Assembly: GCF_022533585.1 (NCBI RefSeq)
Contig: NZ_CP092827.1
Span: 4,752,001-4,816,000, forward strand
DNA from: Pseudomonas sp. LS.1a
GTDB lineage: Bacteria > Pseudomonadota > Gammaproteobacteria > Pseudomonadales > Pseudomonadaceae
Direction: 5' to 3'
DNA length: 64,000 nt
Positions within the stretch are counted from its first letter, which is position 1. Each line of letters starts with the position of its first letter. The notes beneath the pieces were generated by a model. It was not told the DNA's origin and ran no database searches. It saw only the letters and a program-made list of their open reading frames with translations. The position numbers and the translations under genes were made by a program. Positions 1 to 12,821 of this stretch are shown in pieces.

Positions 1-1836
<1,836 letters not shown>

Positions 1837-1840
<4 letters not shown>

Positions 1841-2784
1841 CGCAGTTTCTCCGCCACGCGCATCACGGCGCTACGCGACCGTGGGTTGGCCTTGAGCTCG
1901 GCTTCGGAGGCGAACTGGGCCTTGCCGATGAGCTTGATTTTCGGCTCGAAGACCTTGTGCTGAACCGGCAGGTTGCGCGGCAGGTTGTCGGCCTCTCCCT
2001 TGGCCAGCTTGCGCATGAACAGTTTGACGATGCGGTCTTCCAGCGAGTGGAAGCTGATCACCGCCAGGCGGCCCCCAACTTCCAGCGCATCGATCGCGGC
2101 CTCGAGGCCCGCCTCGAGGTCACCCAGTTCGTTGTTGACGTGAATGCGCAGGCCCTGGAAGGCGCGGGTCGCCGGGTTCTTGCCCTTCTCCCAGGCCGGG
2201 TTGGCCACCTTCAGCACCTCGGCGAGGTCACCGGTGCGGGTGAACGGTTGCTGTTCGCGGCGCTGCACCACGGCGCGAGCCATGCGCTTGGCGAAGCGCT
2301 CTTCGCCGTATTCCTTGAACACGCGGGCAATTTCTTCTTCAGGTGCAGTGGCGATGAACTCGGCGGCACTGATGCCCTGGTCCGGGTTCATGCGCATGTC
2401 CAGCGGGCCATCATTGAGGAAGCTGAAGCCCCGCTCAGGGTCATCCAGCTGCGGCGAGGAAACGCCCAGGTCCAGCAATACGCCGCTGACCTTGCCATCC
2501 AGGCCGCGCTCGGCCACTTCCGCGCCCAGCTCGGCAAAGCTGCGCTGCACAATGACAAAGCGGCCGTCTTCGGCCGCCAGCGCTTGCCCCGTGGCAATCG
2601 CCTGTGGATCTTTGTCGAAACCCAGCAGCCGCCCTTGCGGCCCGAGCTTGCTGAGAATCAACCGGCTGTGCCCGCCACGGCCAAAGGTGCCGTCCAGATA
2701 GCAACCGTCGGCGCGCAGGGCCAATGCCTCGACAGCTTCGTCGAGCAGGACGGTAATGTGGTTGAAGCCGCTATCTATGGTCAC
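1837..2784 (-). CDS. rsmH: 16S rRNA (cytosine-1402 N4)-methyltransferase RsmH
   Basis: SAM-dependent methyltransferase (formerly MraW) that methylates C1402 in the decoding centre of 16S rRNA. The protein has 315 residues, normal for the family. The SAM-binding glycine loop is seen as [10 protein letters not shown] at residues 31-40, and the family block [14 protein letters not shown] follows. The start is GTG at 2784, overlapping the mraZ stop by GTGA, which implies coupling to mraZ. In other bacteria MraZ represses this operon and RsmH counteracts MraZ effects; that functional link is family knowledge, not shown here. Confidence 0.97.
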
Positions 2785-3236
2785 AGGATCAGGTCACGCA
2801 ATTCGTCGGGCATGGCGCCCGGTTGTTGAATAGCTGCAAGGTCAGCTGCCGAAACCGCGTTCCAGGCATCCTCATCCCACAGCTGGAATTTGTTCAGTTG
2901 CCCCACCAGCATCGCCTTCTTGTCGAGCTTGGCGTACTCACGCAGACGGGGCGGCACCAGGAAACGCCCACTGCCATCGAGCTCCAGGTCAACCGCATTA
3001 CCGATCAGCAAACGCTGCAGGCGGCGGTTTTCCTCACGCAACGATGGCAAGGCACGCAACTTGGCTTCTATCTGTTCCCACTCATCGAGGGGATAAACAC
3101 ACAAGCAGGGGTCAACGGCGTCGATGGTCACGATCAGCTGACCATTGCAACGCGAATCGAGCTCGTCACGGTACCGGCTCGGCATGGCGAGACGGCCCTT
3201 GGCATCGAGGCTGACGGCGTTGGCTCCGCGGAACAC
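2781..3236 (-). CDS. mraZ: Transcriptional regulator MraZ
   Basis: DNA-binding regulator with two AbrB-like SpoVT/MraZ domains that controls the division and cell-wall (dcw) operon, of which it is the first gene. The 151-residue product starts [25 protein letters not shown] and repeats the GRF.VPPRLR-type motif in its second half. An open frame extends to a TTG at 3254, but the GTG at 3236 gives the family-standard start and has a GGGGA Shine-Dalgarno 9 nt upstream, so it is preferred. A triple GTGGG-type repeat lies just upstream, which suggests autoregulation. Confidence 0.95.
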   Translation of the reverse strand: MFRGANAVSLDAKGRLAMPSRYRDELDSRCNGQLIVTIDAVDPCLCVYPLDEWEQIEAKLRALPSLREENRRLQRLLIGNAVDLELDGSGRFLVPPRLREYAKLDKKAMLVGQLNKFQLWDEDAWNAVSAADLAAIQQPGAMPDELRDLIL

Positions 3237-3278
3237 GGCTGCGATTCCCCACAATGTTAGCTTTTTTGTGCCAGAAAA

Positions 3279-3303
3279 CCCACTTCATCCCACTTTCTGC
3301 CAC
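3279..3303 (-). promoter_or_regulatory. Probable MraZ operator: three pentamer repeats with 10-bp period
   Basis: On the minus strand the order is GTGGC, 5 nt, GTGGG, 5 nt, GTGGG. E. coli MraZ is known to bind three GTGGG-like direct repeats separated by 5-nt spacers ahead of its own operon. The block lies immediately downstream of the -10 element listed separately, in the expected position for repression. Binding is inferred. Confidence 0.72.
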
Positions 3304-3311
3304 TTGCGCAC

Positions 3312-3341
3312 ACTATAGGAATCCGCCCGCAGCACCGTCAA
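3312..3341 (-). promoter_or_regulatory. Sigma-70-type promoter for the mra/fts operon
   Basis: Minus-strand TTGACG (3336-3341) and TATAGT (3312-3317) are separated by 18 bp. Both hexamers are close to consensus, which is rare in this GC-rich genome. Transcription would begin near 3305, inside or next to the MraZ repeat block. Confidence 0.68.
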
Positions 3342-3546
3342 GGCACGTTCGGAAGGAAAAGCCTTACAGGACCGAGATTTAGCGCAATAAGGGAATGCGG
3401 AAGGATTACCAAGGAGAAAAAAACACGAGAAAAATCAAACCCACGCAAGCAGGTGGAGTTCGAAGTTAAAGTGATTTATCAAGAGTAAGATTTTTTCGGT
3501 ATTACCAGCGGGCATCTGCTATCGAATCAAGCAGGGAAGGAAAGGT
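3342..3546. other. Intergenic stretch between mraZ promoter and rnpB
   Basis: AT-richer spacer with poly-A runs. I see no open frame with a ribosome binding site, no repeat and no RNA gene here. Part of it may serve as terminator or 3' processing region for the RNase P RNA. Confidence 0.5.
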
Positions 3547-3908
3547 GGAGAGTCGATCTGTAAGCCGGGTTTTGTCGAGGACAGTCATTCCTCTACGACG
3601 GCCATCGCTGGACGCCTCTAGCAACCTACCCGGTTCCGACGCGGGCCACGCCTGATGGAACCCTATTTGGTCTTGCTCCGAGTGGGGTTTACCTAGCCAC
3701 GAACTGTTGCCAGCCGTGCGGTGCGCTCTTACCGCACCTTTTCACCCTTACCGGCACCGAAGTGCTTAGGCGGTTATTTTCTGTGGCACTTTCCGTAGGC
3801 TCGCGCCTCCCAGGCGTTACCTGGCACTCTGCCCTATGGAGCCCGGACTTTCCTCCCCCTGCTATTGCGGAACAAAAGCAGGCAGCGACTGTCCGATCGA
3901 CTCTCCAC
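3547..3908 (-). ncRNA. rnpB: RNase P RNA (M1 RNA), class A
   Basis: Catalytic RNA subunit of RNase P, which removes the 5' leader from tRNA precursors. The minus strand shows the conserved core GAGGAAAGTCCGGGCTCC near the 5' end, the GTAAGGGTGAAAAGGTGCGGTAAGAGC block, GGTAAACCCC, and the 3' block ending in CCCGGCTTACAGATCGACTCTCC. The two ends pair (AGAGTCGAT with ATCGACTCT), forming helix P1. The length of about 360 nt is normal. End positions are estimated from the P1 pairing and may be a few bases off. Confidence 0.96.
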
Positions 3909-3971
3909 CGCCAAGATTAACGGCACGCGCGCCCAAGGACAAGCAATACCGGCATTTATATCAATTAGCCA

Positions 3972-4856
3972 CTACTCGGTTTTCTGCTTTTCCAGGGCAA
4001 GTTGATACAGCAGGTTCTTGCGCACCCCGGTAATTTCCGCGGCCAGCGCCGCCGCCCGCTTGAGCGGGAGCTCGGCCAGCAGCAGGTCGAGCACCCGCCG
4101 CGCCTCGGCACTGATCGCCTGCTCGCCCTCCGGCGCACTCCAGCCACCGACCAGCACCACGCACTCACCGCGCTGCTGGTTGCTGTCACCGGCAACGAAT
4201 GCGCGCAGTTCGGCCAGGGGCAGGCCCTTGAGGGTCTCGAAGGTCTTGGTCAGCTCTCGCGCCAACAGCGCCGGGCGCTCGCCACCGAATACCGCCTCCA
4301 TGTCTTCAAGGCACTCCAGGATACGGTGCGGGGCCTCATAGAAGATCAGCGTGCGCGGTTCCTCCTTTACCTGCTCCAGGCGCGCCCGACGCCCCGCCGC
4401 CTTGGCCGGCAGGAAGCCTTCGAAGATGAAGCGGTCCGACGGCAGGCCGGCCGCCGACAGTGCGGCGATCAGCGCGCAGGCGCCCGGCACCGGCACCACG
4501 TTCACCCCTGCAGCCCGCGCCTGACGCACCAGGTGGTAGCCCGGATCGGAAATCAGCGGCGTGCCTGCATCGGAAACCAACGCCACATTCTCACCCGCCA
4601 GCAACTTGGCAAGAAAACGCCCGCCCTCGTCACGCTCGTTGTGCTCATGGCAGGCCGCCAGCGGCGTGTCGATGCCGAAGTGCTGCAGCAGGCGGATCGA
4701 ATGACGGGTATCTTCCGCCGCGATCAGGGCCACGTCCGCCAGCACCTTCAGCGCCCGAGCGCTCATGTCGTCGAGGTTACCGATGGGGGTTGCGACCACG
4801 TACAGCGTCCCCACGGTGGATTTCGAAGCCCCTGCCACATCAGTCACTGCGCACAC
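3972..4856 (-). CDS. rsmI: 16S rRNA (cytidine-1402 2'-O)-methyltransferase RsmI
   Basis: Tetrapyrrole-methylase-fold enzyme that adds the 2'-O-methyl group to C1402 of 16S rRNA, the same nucleotide that RsmH modifies at N4. The product has 294 residues. Recognisable blocks: [15 protein letters not shown] near residue 18, AEDTRHS near 50, and the glycine loop [12 protein letters not shown] near 95-106. It is divergent from lpoA, the same arrangement as rsmI (yraL) and lpoA (yraM) in enterobacteria. The start codon used gives a roughly 15-residue tail before the conserved region; a later start cannot be excluded. Confidence 0.96.
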   Translation of the reverse strand: MCAVTDVAGASKSTVGTLYVVATPIGNLDDMSARALKVLADVALIAAEDTRHSIRLLQHFGIDTPLAACHEHNERDEGGRFLAKLLAGENVALVSDAGTPLISDPGYHLVRQARAAGVNVVPVPGACALIAALSAAGLPSDRFIFEGFLPAKAAGRRARLEQVKEEPRTLIFYEAPHRILECLEDMEAVFGGERPALLARELTKTFETLKGLPLAELRAFVAGDSNQQRGECVVLVGGWSAPEGEQAISAEARRVLDLLLAELPLKRAAALAAEITGVRKNLLYQLALEKQKTE

Positions 4857-5033
4857 CTGTCGTTCGGATCAAAGGCGCCATTGTAGCCCGAGCGCCTGCA
4901 ACAGGGCGCAAAGAAACTCGCCGACGACCGATGGCAGGCCACCTATAGTGAAGGATCGACACGGCGACATCGCGCCCCGGCCAGCGCTTGGGTACAATTG
5001 CCGGCCACCTTGATCGAGTAACAGGACCTTTAC

Positions 5034-6851
5034 ATGATCGCTTGCCTGCGGCTGTTCACAGCCCTCTGCCTTGCCGCCCTGCTGGCAGCCTGTGCCAGCT
5101 CGCCCTCATCCAGCCTGGGCGAACTGCCACGCACCCCGGACGCCAGCATCGAGCAACTGCTCGAAAAGGCAGCTTCCAGCAAGTCCGCGGAAGACGCCGC
5201 CCTGCTGCGCCTGAGCGCAGCCGACCTGGCCTACAAGCAGAAGGACTTCCCACGCGCCGCACGCATCCTTGAGCAGGTGCCGCTGGACACGCTCAAGCCG
5301 GCCCAGCAAGTGTTCGCCAGCACCCTCGGTGCCGAGCTGGCCATGAGCCGCAACCAGCCCAAGGCTGCACTGACCGCCCTGGCTCACCCCAGCCTGCAAC
5401 GCGTCGCCGAACTGCCAGAACAACAACAGGCGCGCACCTACAGCGTGCACGCAGCCGCCCTCGAAGCCGATGGCCAGGCCCTGGCCGCCGCGCAACAGCG
5501 CGTACTGCTGGCCCCGCTGCTCAGCGGCCAGGCCGCCAGCGCCAACAATGACGCCATCTGGGCCCTGGTCGCCTCGCTGCCGGCAGAGCAACTGCAGCAG
5601 CCAGGCAACGACCAGACCCTGGCCGGCTGGACCAGCCTGGCCTTCGCGGTAAAAAGCGCCGGCACCCTGGAGCAGCAGCAAGCGGCTATCGAAGCCTGGG
5701 TCAAGCAGCACCCGGACCACCCGGCCGCCCAGCAACTGCCGCTGGCGCTGACCAAGCTCAAGGAGCTGGCCAGCCAGCCGCTGACCAAGATTGCCCTGCT
5801 GCTGCCCCAGGAAGGCCCGCTGGCCGGTGTTGCCCGCGCCTTGCGTGACGGCTTCATGGCTGCGCACTTCCAGGCCCAGCAAGCCGGCCAGCAGGCGCCA
5901 GCCGTGCAGGTATTCGACAGCTCGCGCATCGGCTCGCTCGACGACTTCTATCGCCAGGCCCAGGCCGCTGGCGTACAGCTGGTCATTGGCCCGCTGGAAA
6001 AACCGCTGGTCAAGCAACTGGCTGCCAAGCCACAACTGCCGATCACTACCCTGGCCCTGAACTACGCCGACGCCGGCCAGAAGGCTCCGCCGCAGCTGTT
6101 CCAGTTCGGCCTGGCTGCCGAAGACGAAGCCCGTGAAGTGGCACGCCGCGCCCGCGCCGATGGCATGGTCCGCGCCGTAGCCCTGGTGCCGAGCGGCGAA
6201 TGGGGCGACCGCGTGCTTGCCGCCTTCCGCCAGGACTGGGAGGGCAACGGTGGCACCCTGCTCGCCGCCGAGCGCATCGCCCAGCCGGTCGCCCTGGCCC
6301 AGCAGATTGCCGACCTGTTCCAACTGCGCCAGAGCGAGGGCCGCGCCAAGAGCCTGCAGAGCACGGTAGGCGGCAGCATCGCCGCACAGCCGTCGCGCCG
6401 CCAGGACATCGACTTCATCTTCCTCGCCTCGACCCCGCAACAGGCCCAGCAGATCAAGCCGACCTTGAACTTCCAGTACGCCGGTGACGTACCGGTCTAC
6501 GCCACCTCGAACCTGTACAGCGCCAGTGGTGACGTCAACCAGTACAACGACATGAACGGCATCCGCTTCTGCGAAACGCCGTGGCTGCTCGACACCAGCA
6601 ACAGCCTGCGCCAGCAGGTCGTGCAGCAGTGGCCGCAAGCCGCCGGCAGCCTGGGCCGCCTGTATGCCATGGGCATCGATGCCTACAGCCTGGCGCCACG
6701 CCTGGGCCAGCTGAAAGCGCTGCCGGACAACCGCGTACTGGGCCTTTCGGGCAGCCTGAGCATGAACGCCAACCAGCGCGTCGAACGCCAGTTGCCCTGG
6801 GCCGAGTTCTCCGGCGGCCAGGTCCAGCGCCTGCCTGACACCCCTCGCTGA
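5034..6851 (+). CDS. lpoA: Penicillin-binding protein activator LpoA
   Basis: Outer-membrane lipoprotein that reaches through the peptidoglycan to activate the bifunctional synthase PBP1a. The 605-residue product begins with a signal peptide ending in a lipobox (LLAAC, Cys20), then a TPR-like alanine/glutamine-rich helical half (about 25-250), then a periplasmic-binding-protein-like fold starting around LTKIALLLPQEGPLAG (about 252 on). It is divergent from rsmI and its stop overlaps the start of yraN by one base, the conserved lpoA-yraN-diaA-dolP order. Confidence 0.93.
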   Translation: MIACLRLFTALCLAALLAACASSPSSSLGELPRTPDASIEQLLEKAASSKSAEDAALLRLSAADLAYKQKDFPRAARILEQVPLDTLKPAQQVFASTLGAELAMSRNQPKAALTALAHPSLQRVAELPEQQQARTYSVHAAALEADGQALAAAQQRVLLAPLLSGQAASANNDAIWALVASLPAEQLQQPGNDQTLAGWTSLAFAVKSAGTLEQQQAAIEAWVKQHPDHPAAQQLPLALTKLKELASQPLTKIALLLPQEGPLAGVARALRDGFMAAHFQAQQAGQQAPAVQVFDSSRIGSLDDFYRQAQAAGVQLVIGPLEKPLVKQLAAKPQLPITTLALNYADAGQKAPPQLFQFGLAAEDEAREVARRARADGMVRAVALVPSGEWGDRVLAAFRQDWEGNGGTLLAAERIAQPVALAQQIADLFQLRQSEGRAKSLQSTVGGSIAAQPSRRQDIDFIFLASTPQQAQQIKPTLNFQYAGDVPVYATSNLYSASGDVNQYNDMNGIRFCETPWLLDTSNSLRQQVVQQWPQAAGSLGRLYAMGIDAYSLAPRLGQLKALPDNRVLGLSGSLSMNANQRVERQLPWAEFSGGQVQRLPDTPR

Positions 6852-7222
6852 TGGCAGCAGCGTCGCCCACCCGCGCCGGGCAGGCAGCAGAAACCCAGGC
6901 CCTTGAGTACCTTCAAGGGCAGGGTCTGCAACTGCTGGCGCGCAACTGGCGATGCAAAGGTGGAGAGCTTGATCTGGTCATGCTCGACGCCGATACAGTA
7001 GTATTCGTCGAAGTCCGCTACCGGTTGCACGCGGGCTTCGGTGGCGCCCTCGGCAGTATCGACGGGCGCAAGCAGAAACGGTTGGTGCTCGCCGCCAGCC
7101 TGTTCCTGCAGAAGGAGCCCCACTGGGGCAACCACCCCTGCCGCTTCGACGTAGTCGCCCTGCAGGGCAGCCACCATGCAGGCAGACCGCTTCAATGGCT
7201 GAAAAATGCCTTCGAATGCTGA
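6851..7222 (+). CDS. yraN: UPF0102 (YraN) family endonuclease-like protein
   Basis: Small 123-residue protein with the restriction-endonuclease-like fold of UPF0102. The core motif GELDLVMLDADTVVFVEVRYR (E, D and ExK/R-type residues) is visible around residues 38-58, preceded by the G..AE..A..YL.....L.LL.RNWR helix-strand unit. The biological substrate of this family is not established. The start overlaps the lpoA stop, so it is translated from the same message. The last residue of the usual ExK motif is Arg here (EVRYR). Confidence 0.9.
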   Translation: MAAASPTRAGQAAETQALEYLQGQGLQLLARNWRCKGGELDLVMLDADTVVFVEVRYRLHAGFGGALGSIDGRKQKRLVLAASLFLQKEPHWGNHPCRFDVVALQGSHHAGRPLQWLKNAFEC

Positions 7223-7299
7223 ACCCACTCCGATTTTTTTGCTCTATGTTTCGCGGGCTGGTCGTTGTTGCGCGTAGCAAAGGCCACCGCCCCATTTAA

Positions 7300-8477
<1,178 letters not shown>

Positions 8478-8485
8478 TTCACTGA

Positions 8486-8539
8486 TTGCCTGTGCTGGCC
8501 TCTTCGCGGGCAAGCCCGCGAAGAGGCCAGCACAGGCAA
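8486..8539. repeat. REP-type palindrome with 25-nt perfect arms
   Basis: Two exactly complementary 25-nt arms are separated by the 4-nt loop CAAG. The inner part (CTCTTCGCGGG) is the core of the P. putida REP family. It lies between the BON lipoprotein and the next small gene and probably acts as a strong hairpin that stops or stabilises the upstream message. Confidence 0.85.
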
Positions 8540-8578
8540 CAACACTGCCCCACCTTTCGTAAACCCAGGAAACACCGC

Positions 8579-8797
8579 ATGAAAAAGCTTCTGCTGCCCG
8601 CCCTGCTGTTCGGCACTTTCGCCACCCTGGCCGGCTGCTCCACCCCAAGCCTGATCACCCTCAACGATGGCCGTGAAATCCAGGCCGTCGACGCACCGAA
8701 GTTCGACCGCGACGCCGGCTTCTACGAGTTCCAGCAACTCGACGGCAAGCGCACCCGCATCAACAAGGACCAGGTACGCACCATCAGCGACCTGTAA
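8579..8797 (+). CDS. Small YgdI/YgdR-like (DUF903) lipoprotein
   Basis: A 72-residue lipoprotein: signal peptide with lipobox LAGC (Cys20) followed by the compact Sm-like DUF903 fold, recognised from ITLNDGREIQ, a middle FYEFQQLDGK segment and the end INKDQVRTI. Family members sit in the outer membrane or periplasm; no precise function is known. An AGGA-type ribosome binding site (CCCAGGAAAC) precedes the ATG. The gene lies between a REP palindrome and a bidirectional terminator, so it may be its own transcription unit. Confidence 0.85.
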   Translation: MKKLLLPALLFGTFATLAGCSTPSLITLNDGREIQAVDAPKFDRDAGFYEFQQLDGKRTRINKDQVRTISDL

Positions 8798-8816
8798 CCC
8801 AAAGTTGGCGGCAAAG

Positions 8817-8847
8817 AAAAAGGCGATCCGGTTGGATCGCCTTTTTT
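8817..8847. terminator. Bidirectional rho-independent terminator
   Basis: Stem GGCGATCC/GGATCGCC with a GGTT loop, preceded by A-run and followed by T6. It lies between the convergent small lipoprotein gene and sspB, whose stop is at 8849, and reads as a terminator on both strands. Confidence 0.9.
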
Positions 8848-8848
8848 G

Positions 8849-9274
8849 TCACTTGACCACTTTCAGGCTTGGTCGCCCAGTCGGACGCGGCGGCTGGCCG
8901 CCCCCTTCCGGCGGGCCATCGTCATCCGGCTGTACATCATCGTCCTCAAGGTCGTCGCCATCCGGCGACTCCAGTTCGAAGACCATACCCTGGCCATTTT
9001 CGCGGGCGTAGATGCCCAGGATGGCGCCAACCGGCACGAACAGCGAGTGAGCCACGCCGCCGAAACGGCCCTCGAAGCTGACCGCATCGTTGTCCATGTG
9101 CAGGCTGCGCACGGCGCTTGGCGAGATATTCAAGACGATCTGGCCATCACTGGCGAAACCGTCCGGCACCTGGACTTTCGGGAACTCGGCATTGACCAGC
9201 ATATGGGGCGTGCAATCGTTGTCGACGATCCACTCGTACAGTGCTCGAACCAGATAGGGGCGACTGGAGTTCAT
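8849..9274 (-). CDS. sspB: ClpXP adaptor protein SspB
   Basis: Specificity factor that binds ssrA-tagged and other substrates and delivers them to ClpXP. The product has 141 residues: an SM-like substrate-binding domain (starting MNSSRPYLVRALYEWIVDN and including NISPSAV and FGG..HS..VP) and a long acidic, glycine/proline-rich linker ending in the ClpX-docking motif GRPSLKVVK at the C-terminus, matching the XB tail of E. coli SspB. Start ATG at 9274 is backed by AAGGAG 6 nt upstream. It follows sspA by 10 bp, as in most gammaproteobacteria. Confidence 0.95.
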   Translation of the reverse strand: MNSSRPYLVRALYEWIVDNDCTPHMLVNAEFPKVQVPDGFASDGQIVLNISPSAVRSLHMDNDAVSFEGRFGGVAHSLFVPVGAILGIYARENGQGMVFELESPDGDDLEDDDVQPDDDGPPEGGGQPPRPTGRPSLKVVK

Positions 9275-9284
9275 CAACGGCTCC

Positions 9285-10025
<741 letters not shown>

Positions 10026-10805
10026 TCAGTGCACGTCCTTCCAGTATTCACGCTTGAGCAAGTAGGCGAATACGAAGAAGAAAGCCAGGTACAGCAACAC
10101 GTAGGTACCGATGCGCTGGCTTTCCAGTTTGACCGGGTTGGCCGAATAGGCCAGGAAGGTCACCAGGTTCTTGACCTTCTCGTCGAACTGCTCGGTCGTC
10201 AGGGTACCGGAATTCGGCGTAATGGTCAGCTGGTCGCAGGCTTCATGGGTTATCGGGGTGCCGGTCAACGGGTCGAATTGCTTCTTGCCATCGATCACGG
10301 TCTGCACCTGCTTGCAACCAACATGCTGGTTGCCCTGCAGGCCAACCAGTACGTTGGGCATGCCGACGTTCGGGAACACCTTGTTGTTCACCCCGTAAGG
10401 CCGCGACGGGTCCTCGTAGAAGCTGCGCAGGTAGGTGTACAGCCAGTCGGTGCCACGCACCCGGGCAACCAGGGTCAGGTCGGGCGGTGCCGCACCGAAC
10501 CAGGTCTTGGCGTCACTGGGCTTCATGCCGATCTGCATGTGGTCACCGATCTTTGCCCCCGTGAACACCAGCTTCTCCAGCATCAGCTCGTGCGGGATGC
10601 CCAGGTCATCGGCCACCCGCTCGTAACGCTGGAACTTGGCACTGTGGCAACCCATGCAATAGTTGGCAAAGGTACGCGCACCGTCCTGCATGGCGGCCTT
10701 GTCACTCAGGTCGATGTCGACCTTGTCCAGCTCCAGGCCGGGTTCGGCCGCGAAGGAAAAGGCAGGCATCACTGCCAGCAAAAATACTGCAATCAACTTT
10801 TTCAT
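10026..10805 (-). CDS. petC: Ubiquinol-cytochrome c reductase, cytochrome c1 subunit
   Basis: Membrane-anchored c-type cytochrome of the bc1 complex that passes electrons from the Rieske centre to soluble cytochrome c. The 259-residue protein has a signal peptide (MKKLIAVFLL..), the heme-binding CMGCH at residues 50-54, and a single C-terminal membrane helix near 230-250 with a positive tail. The open frame extends upstream into petB, but the ATG at 10805 with signal peptide is clearly the start and overlaps the petB stop. Third gene of petABC. Confidence 0.97.
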   Translation of the reverse strand: MKKLIAVFLLAVMPAFSFAAEPGLELDKVDIDLSDKAAMQDGARTFANYCMGCHSAKFQRYERVADDLGIPHELMLEKLVFTGAKIGDHMQIGMKPSDAKTWFGAAPPDLTLVARVRGTDWLYTYLRSFYEDPSRPYGVNNKVFPNVGMPNVLVGLQGNQHVGCKQVQTVIDGKKQFDPLTGTPITHEACDQLTITPNSGTLTTEQFDEKVKNLVTFLAYSANPVKLESQRIGTYVLLYLAFFFVFAYLLKREYWKDVH

Positions 10806-12016
10806 CAGCCAGTCACCCTTTCCGGAACCGGTTTGGTCTTCTCGAGCCTTGTGTAGAACGGCATCAGCAGGAAGTAGGCGAAGTACAACACCGTGCACAC
10901 CTGCGACAGCAAGGTACGCCCAGGTGTCGGCGCCAGTACGCCCAGCACGCCGAGGATGACGAAGGCCACGCAGAACACCAGCAGGAAGAGCTTGCTGATC
11001 CAGCCCTTGTAGCGCATTGAACGCACCGGGCTGCGGTCGAGCCAGGGCAGCACGAACAGCACGGCAATCGCCGCACCCATGGCGATAACACCCATCAGCT
11101 TGTCAGGTACCGCACGCAAGATCGCGTAGAACGGTGTGAAGTACCACACAGGCGCAATGTGCTCTGGGGTCTTGAAGGCGTTGGCCTGCTCGAAGTTCGG
11201 TTTTTCCAGGAAGTAACCGCCCATTTCCGGGAAGAAGAACACCACGGCGCAGAACACGAACAGGAACACCACCACGCCGACAATGTCCTTGACGGTGTAG
11301 TACGGGTGGAACGGGATACCGTCCAGCGGGATACCGTTTTCGTCCTTTTTCTTCTTGATGTCGACGCCATCGGGGTTGTTCGAACCCACTTCGTGAAGGG
11401 CAAGGATGTGCAGCACCACCAGGCCGAGAATCACGATTGGCAGGGCGACCACGTGCAGGGCGAAGAAGCGGTTCAGGGTGATGCCCGAGATCAGGTAGTC
11501 ACCGCGGATCCACTGGGTAAGGTCGCCACCGATCACCGGGATGGCACCGAACAGCGAGATGATCACCTGGGCACCCCAGTACGACATCTGGCCCCACGGC
11601 AGCAGGTAGCCCATGAACGCTTCGGCCATCAGCGCCAGGTAGATCAGCATGCCGAACAGCCATACCAGTTCACGCGGCTTCTGGTAGGAGCCGTAGAGCA
11701 GGCCTCGGAACATGTGCAGGTAGACCACGATGAAGAACGCCGATGCACCGGTGGAGTGCAGGTAGCGCAGGATCCAGCCGTATTCCACGTCACGCATGAT
11801 GTACTCGACCGAGGCGAACGCCTCTTCCGCCGAGGGCGTGAAGCTCATGGTCAGCCACACACCGGTGACGATCTGGTTGACCAGCACCAGCAGCGCCAGG
11901 GAGCCGAAGAAGTACAGGAAGTTGAAGTTCTTGGGCGCGTAATACTTGCTCAGGTGGTCTTCCCACATTTTGGTGGCGGGGAAGCGAGCATCAATCCAGT
12001 CCATGAACTTGCTCAT
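10805..12016 (-). CDS. petB: Ubiquinol-cytochrome c reductase, cytochrome b subunit
   Basis: Multi-pass diheme quinol-oxidising subunit of the bc1 complex, 403 residues with at least eight hydrophobic segments. Heme-ligand helices are visible (RYLHSTGASAFF..HMFRG and NRFFALHVVALP...LHILALHEVGS). The Qo-site motif that is PEWY in mitochondria reads PVWY here at residues 289-292. Two ATG codons are possible (12019 and 12016); the second overlaps the petA stop. A lysine-rich loop (DIKKKKDENG) lies between the two halves. Confidence 0.97.
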   Translation of the reverse strand: MSKFMDWIDARFPATKMWEDHLSKYYAPKNFNFLYFFGSLALLVLVNQIVTGVWLTMSFTPSAEEAFASVEYIMRDVEYGWILRYLHSTGASAFFIVVYLHMFRGLLYGSYQKPRELVWLFGMLIYLALMAEAFMGYLLPWGQMSYWGAQVIISLFGAIPVIGGDLTQWIRGDYLISGITLNRFFALHVVALPIVILGLVVLHILALHEVGSNNPDGVDIKKKKDENGIPLDGIPFHPYYTVKDIVGVVVFLFVFCAVVFFFPEMGGYFLEKPNFEQANAFKTPEHIAPVWYFTPFYAILRAVPDKLMGVIAMGAAIAVLFVLPWLDRSPVRSMRYKGWISKLFLLVFCVAFVILGVLGVLAPTPGRTLLSQVCTVLYFAYFLLMPFYTRLEKTKPVPERVTG

Positions 12017-12609
12017 CATGCGTTCTCCTGGTCAACGCCGATGACGACGATCTCGTCCGACTCGTAAGAGTGCGGTGGCACGGGCAGGTTGAGAGGCGCC
12101 GGCTGCGACTTGTAGACACGGCCAGCCAGGTCGTAGTGGGAGCCGTGGCACGGGCAGAAATAGCCACCGACCCATTTCGGGCCGAGGTCGGCGGGTGCGA
12201 CTTCCGGGCGGAAGGTAGGCGAGCAGCCCAGGTGCGTGCACAGGCCGACGAGGATGAGGATTTCCGGTTTGATCGAACGAACCTGCGGATCGACGTAGGT
12301 CGGCTGAACCGAGGCCTTGGACTCGGGGTCAGCCAGATCACCGACGACTTTTTTCAGGTTGCCGAGAATCTCGTCCGTTCGCCGCACGATGAACACAGGC
12401 TGGCCACGCCACTCGGCCACCATCTGCTGCCCGGCCTCGACCTTGGCGATATTGACCTTCACCGGTGCACCCGCGGCTTTCGCCTTGGCACTGGGAAACC
12501 ATGACCCCACGAACGGTACCGCAGCCCCCACTGCCCCCGCCGCCCCGACTACGGATGTCGCGGCTACGAGGAAGCGGCGCCGGCCTGCGTTGACGCCGTC
12601 ATTGCTCAT
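12016..12609 (-). CDS. petA: Ubiquinol-cytochrome c reductase, Rieske iron-sulfur subunit
   Basis: Rieske [2Fe-2S] protein of the bc1 complex. The 197-residue product carries a twin-arginine-type N-terminus (GRRRFLVAATSVVG) and membrane anchor, then the Rieske fold with the two cluster-binding boxes CTHLGC and CPCHGSHYD. First gene of the petABC operon, with a ribosome binding site-like GAGAGGA upstream of ATG 12609. Twin-arginine export is the known route for Rieske subunits. Confidence 0.97.
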   Translation of the reverse strand: MSNDGVNAGRRRFLVAATSVVGAAGAVGAAVPFVGSWFPSAKAKAAGAPVKVNIAKVEAGQQMVAEWRGQPVFIVRRTDEILGNLKKVVGDLADPESKASVQPTYVDPQVRSIKPEILILVGLCTHLGCSPTFRPEVAPADLGPKWVGGYFCPCHGSHYDLAGRVYKSQPAPLNLPVPPHSYESDEIVVIGVDQENA

Positions 12610-12821
12610 TCAGTCCTCTCCCATCAGCTTGCTTGGCCTGTTGAACCAGACCCTGTACTTAGGTTGTGTCAATGGCGCTAAAAATTGGCCGCCATGGTAA
12701 GAAACAAATCCACACACTGACAAGGTGATTACCCCAACCAGGGGCGACTACCCGTGCTTTGCTTGATCTGCGTCTATGCGACAAGTGGTCACTGACATGC
12801 TGACAGGTTAGTTCAAGACAT
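12610..12821. other. Upstream region of petABC
   Basis: Non-coding spacer between petA and the rpsI terminator. It must carry the petABC promoter, but I cannot single out one pair of -35/-10 elements. No open frame with a plausible start or RNA gene is visible. Confidence 0.5.
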
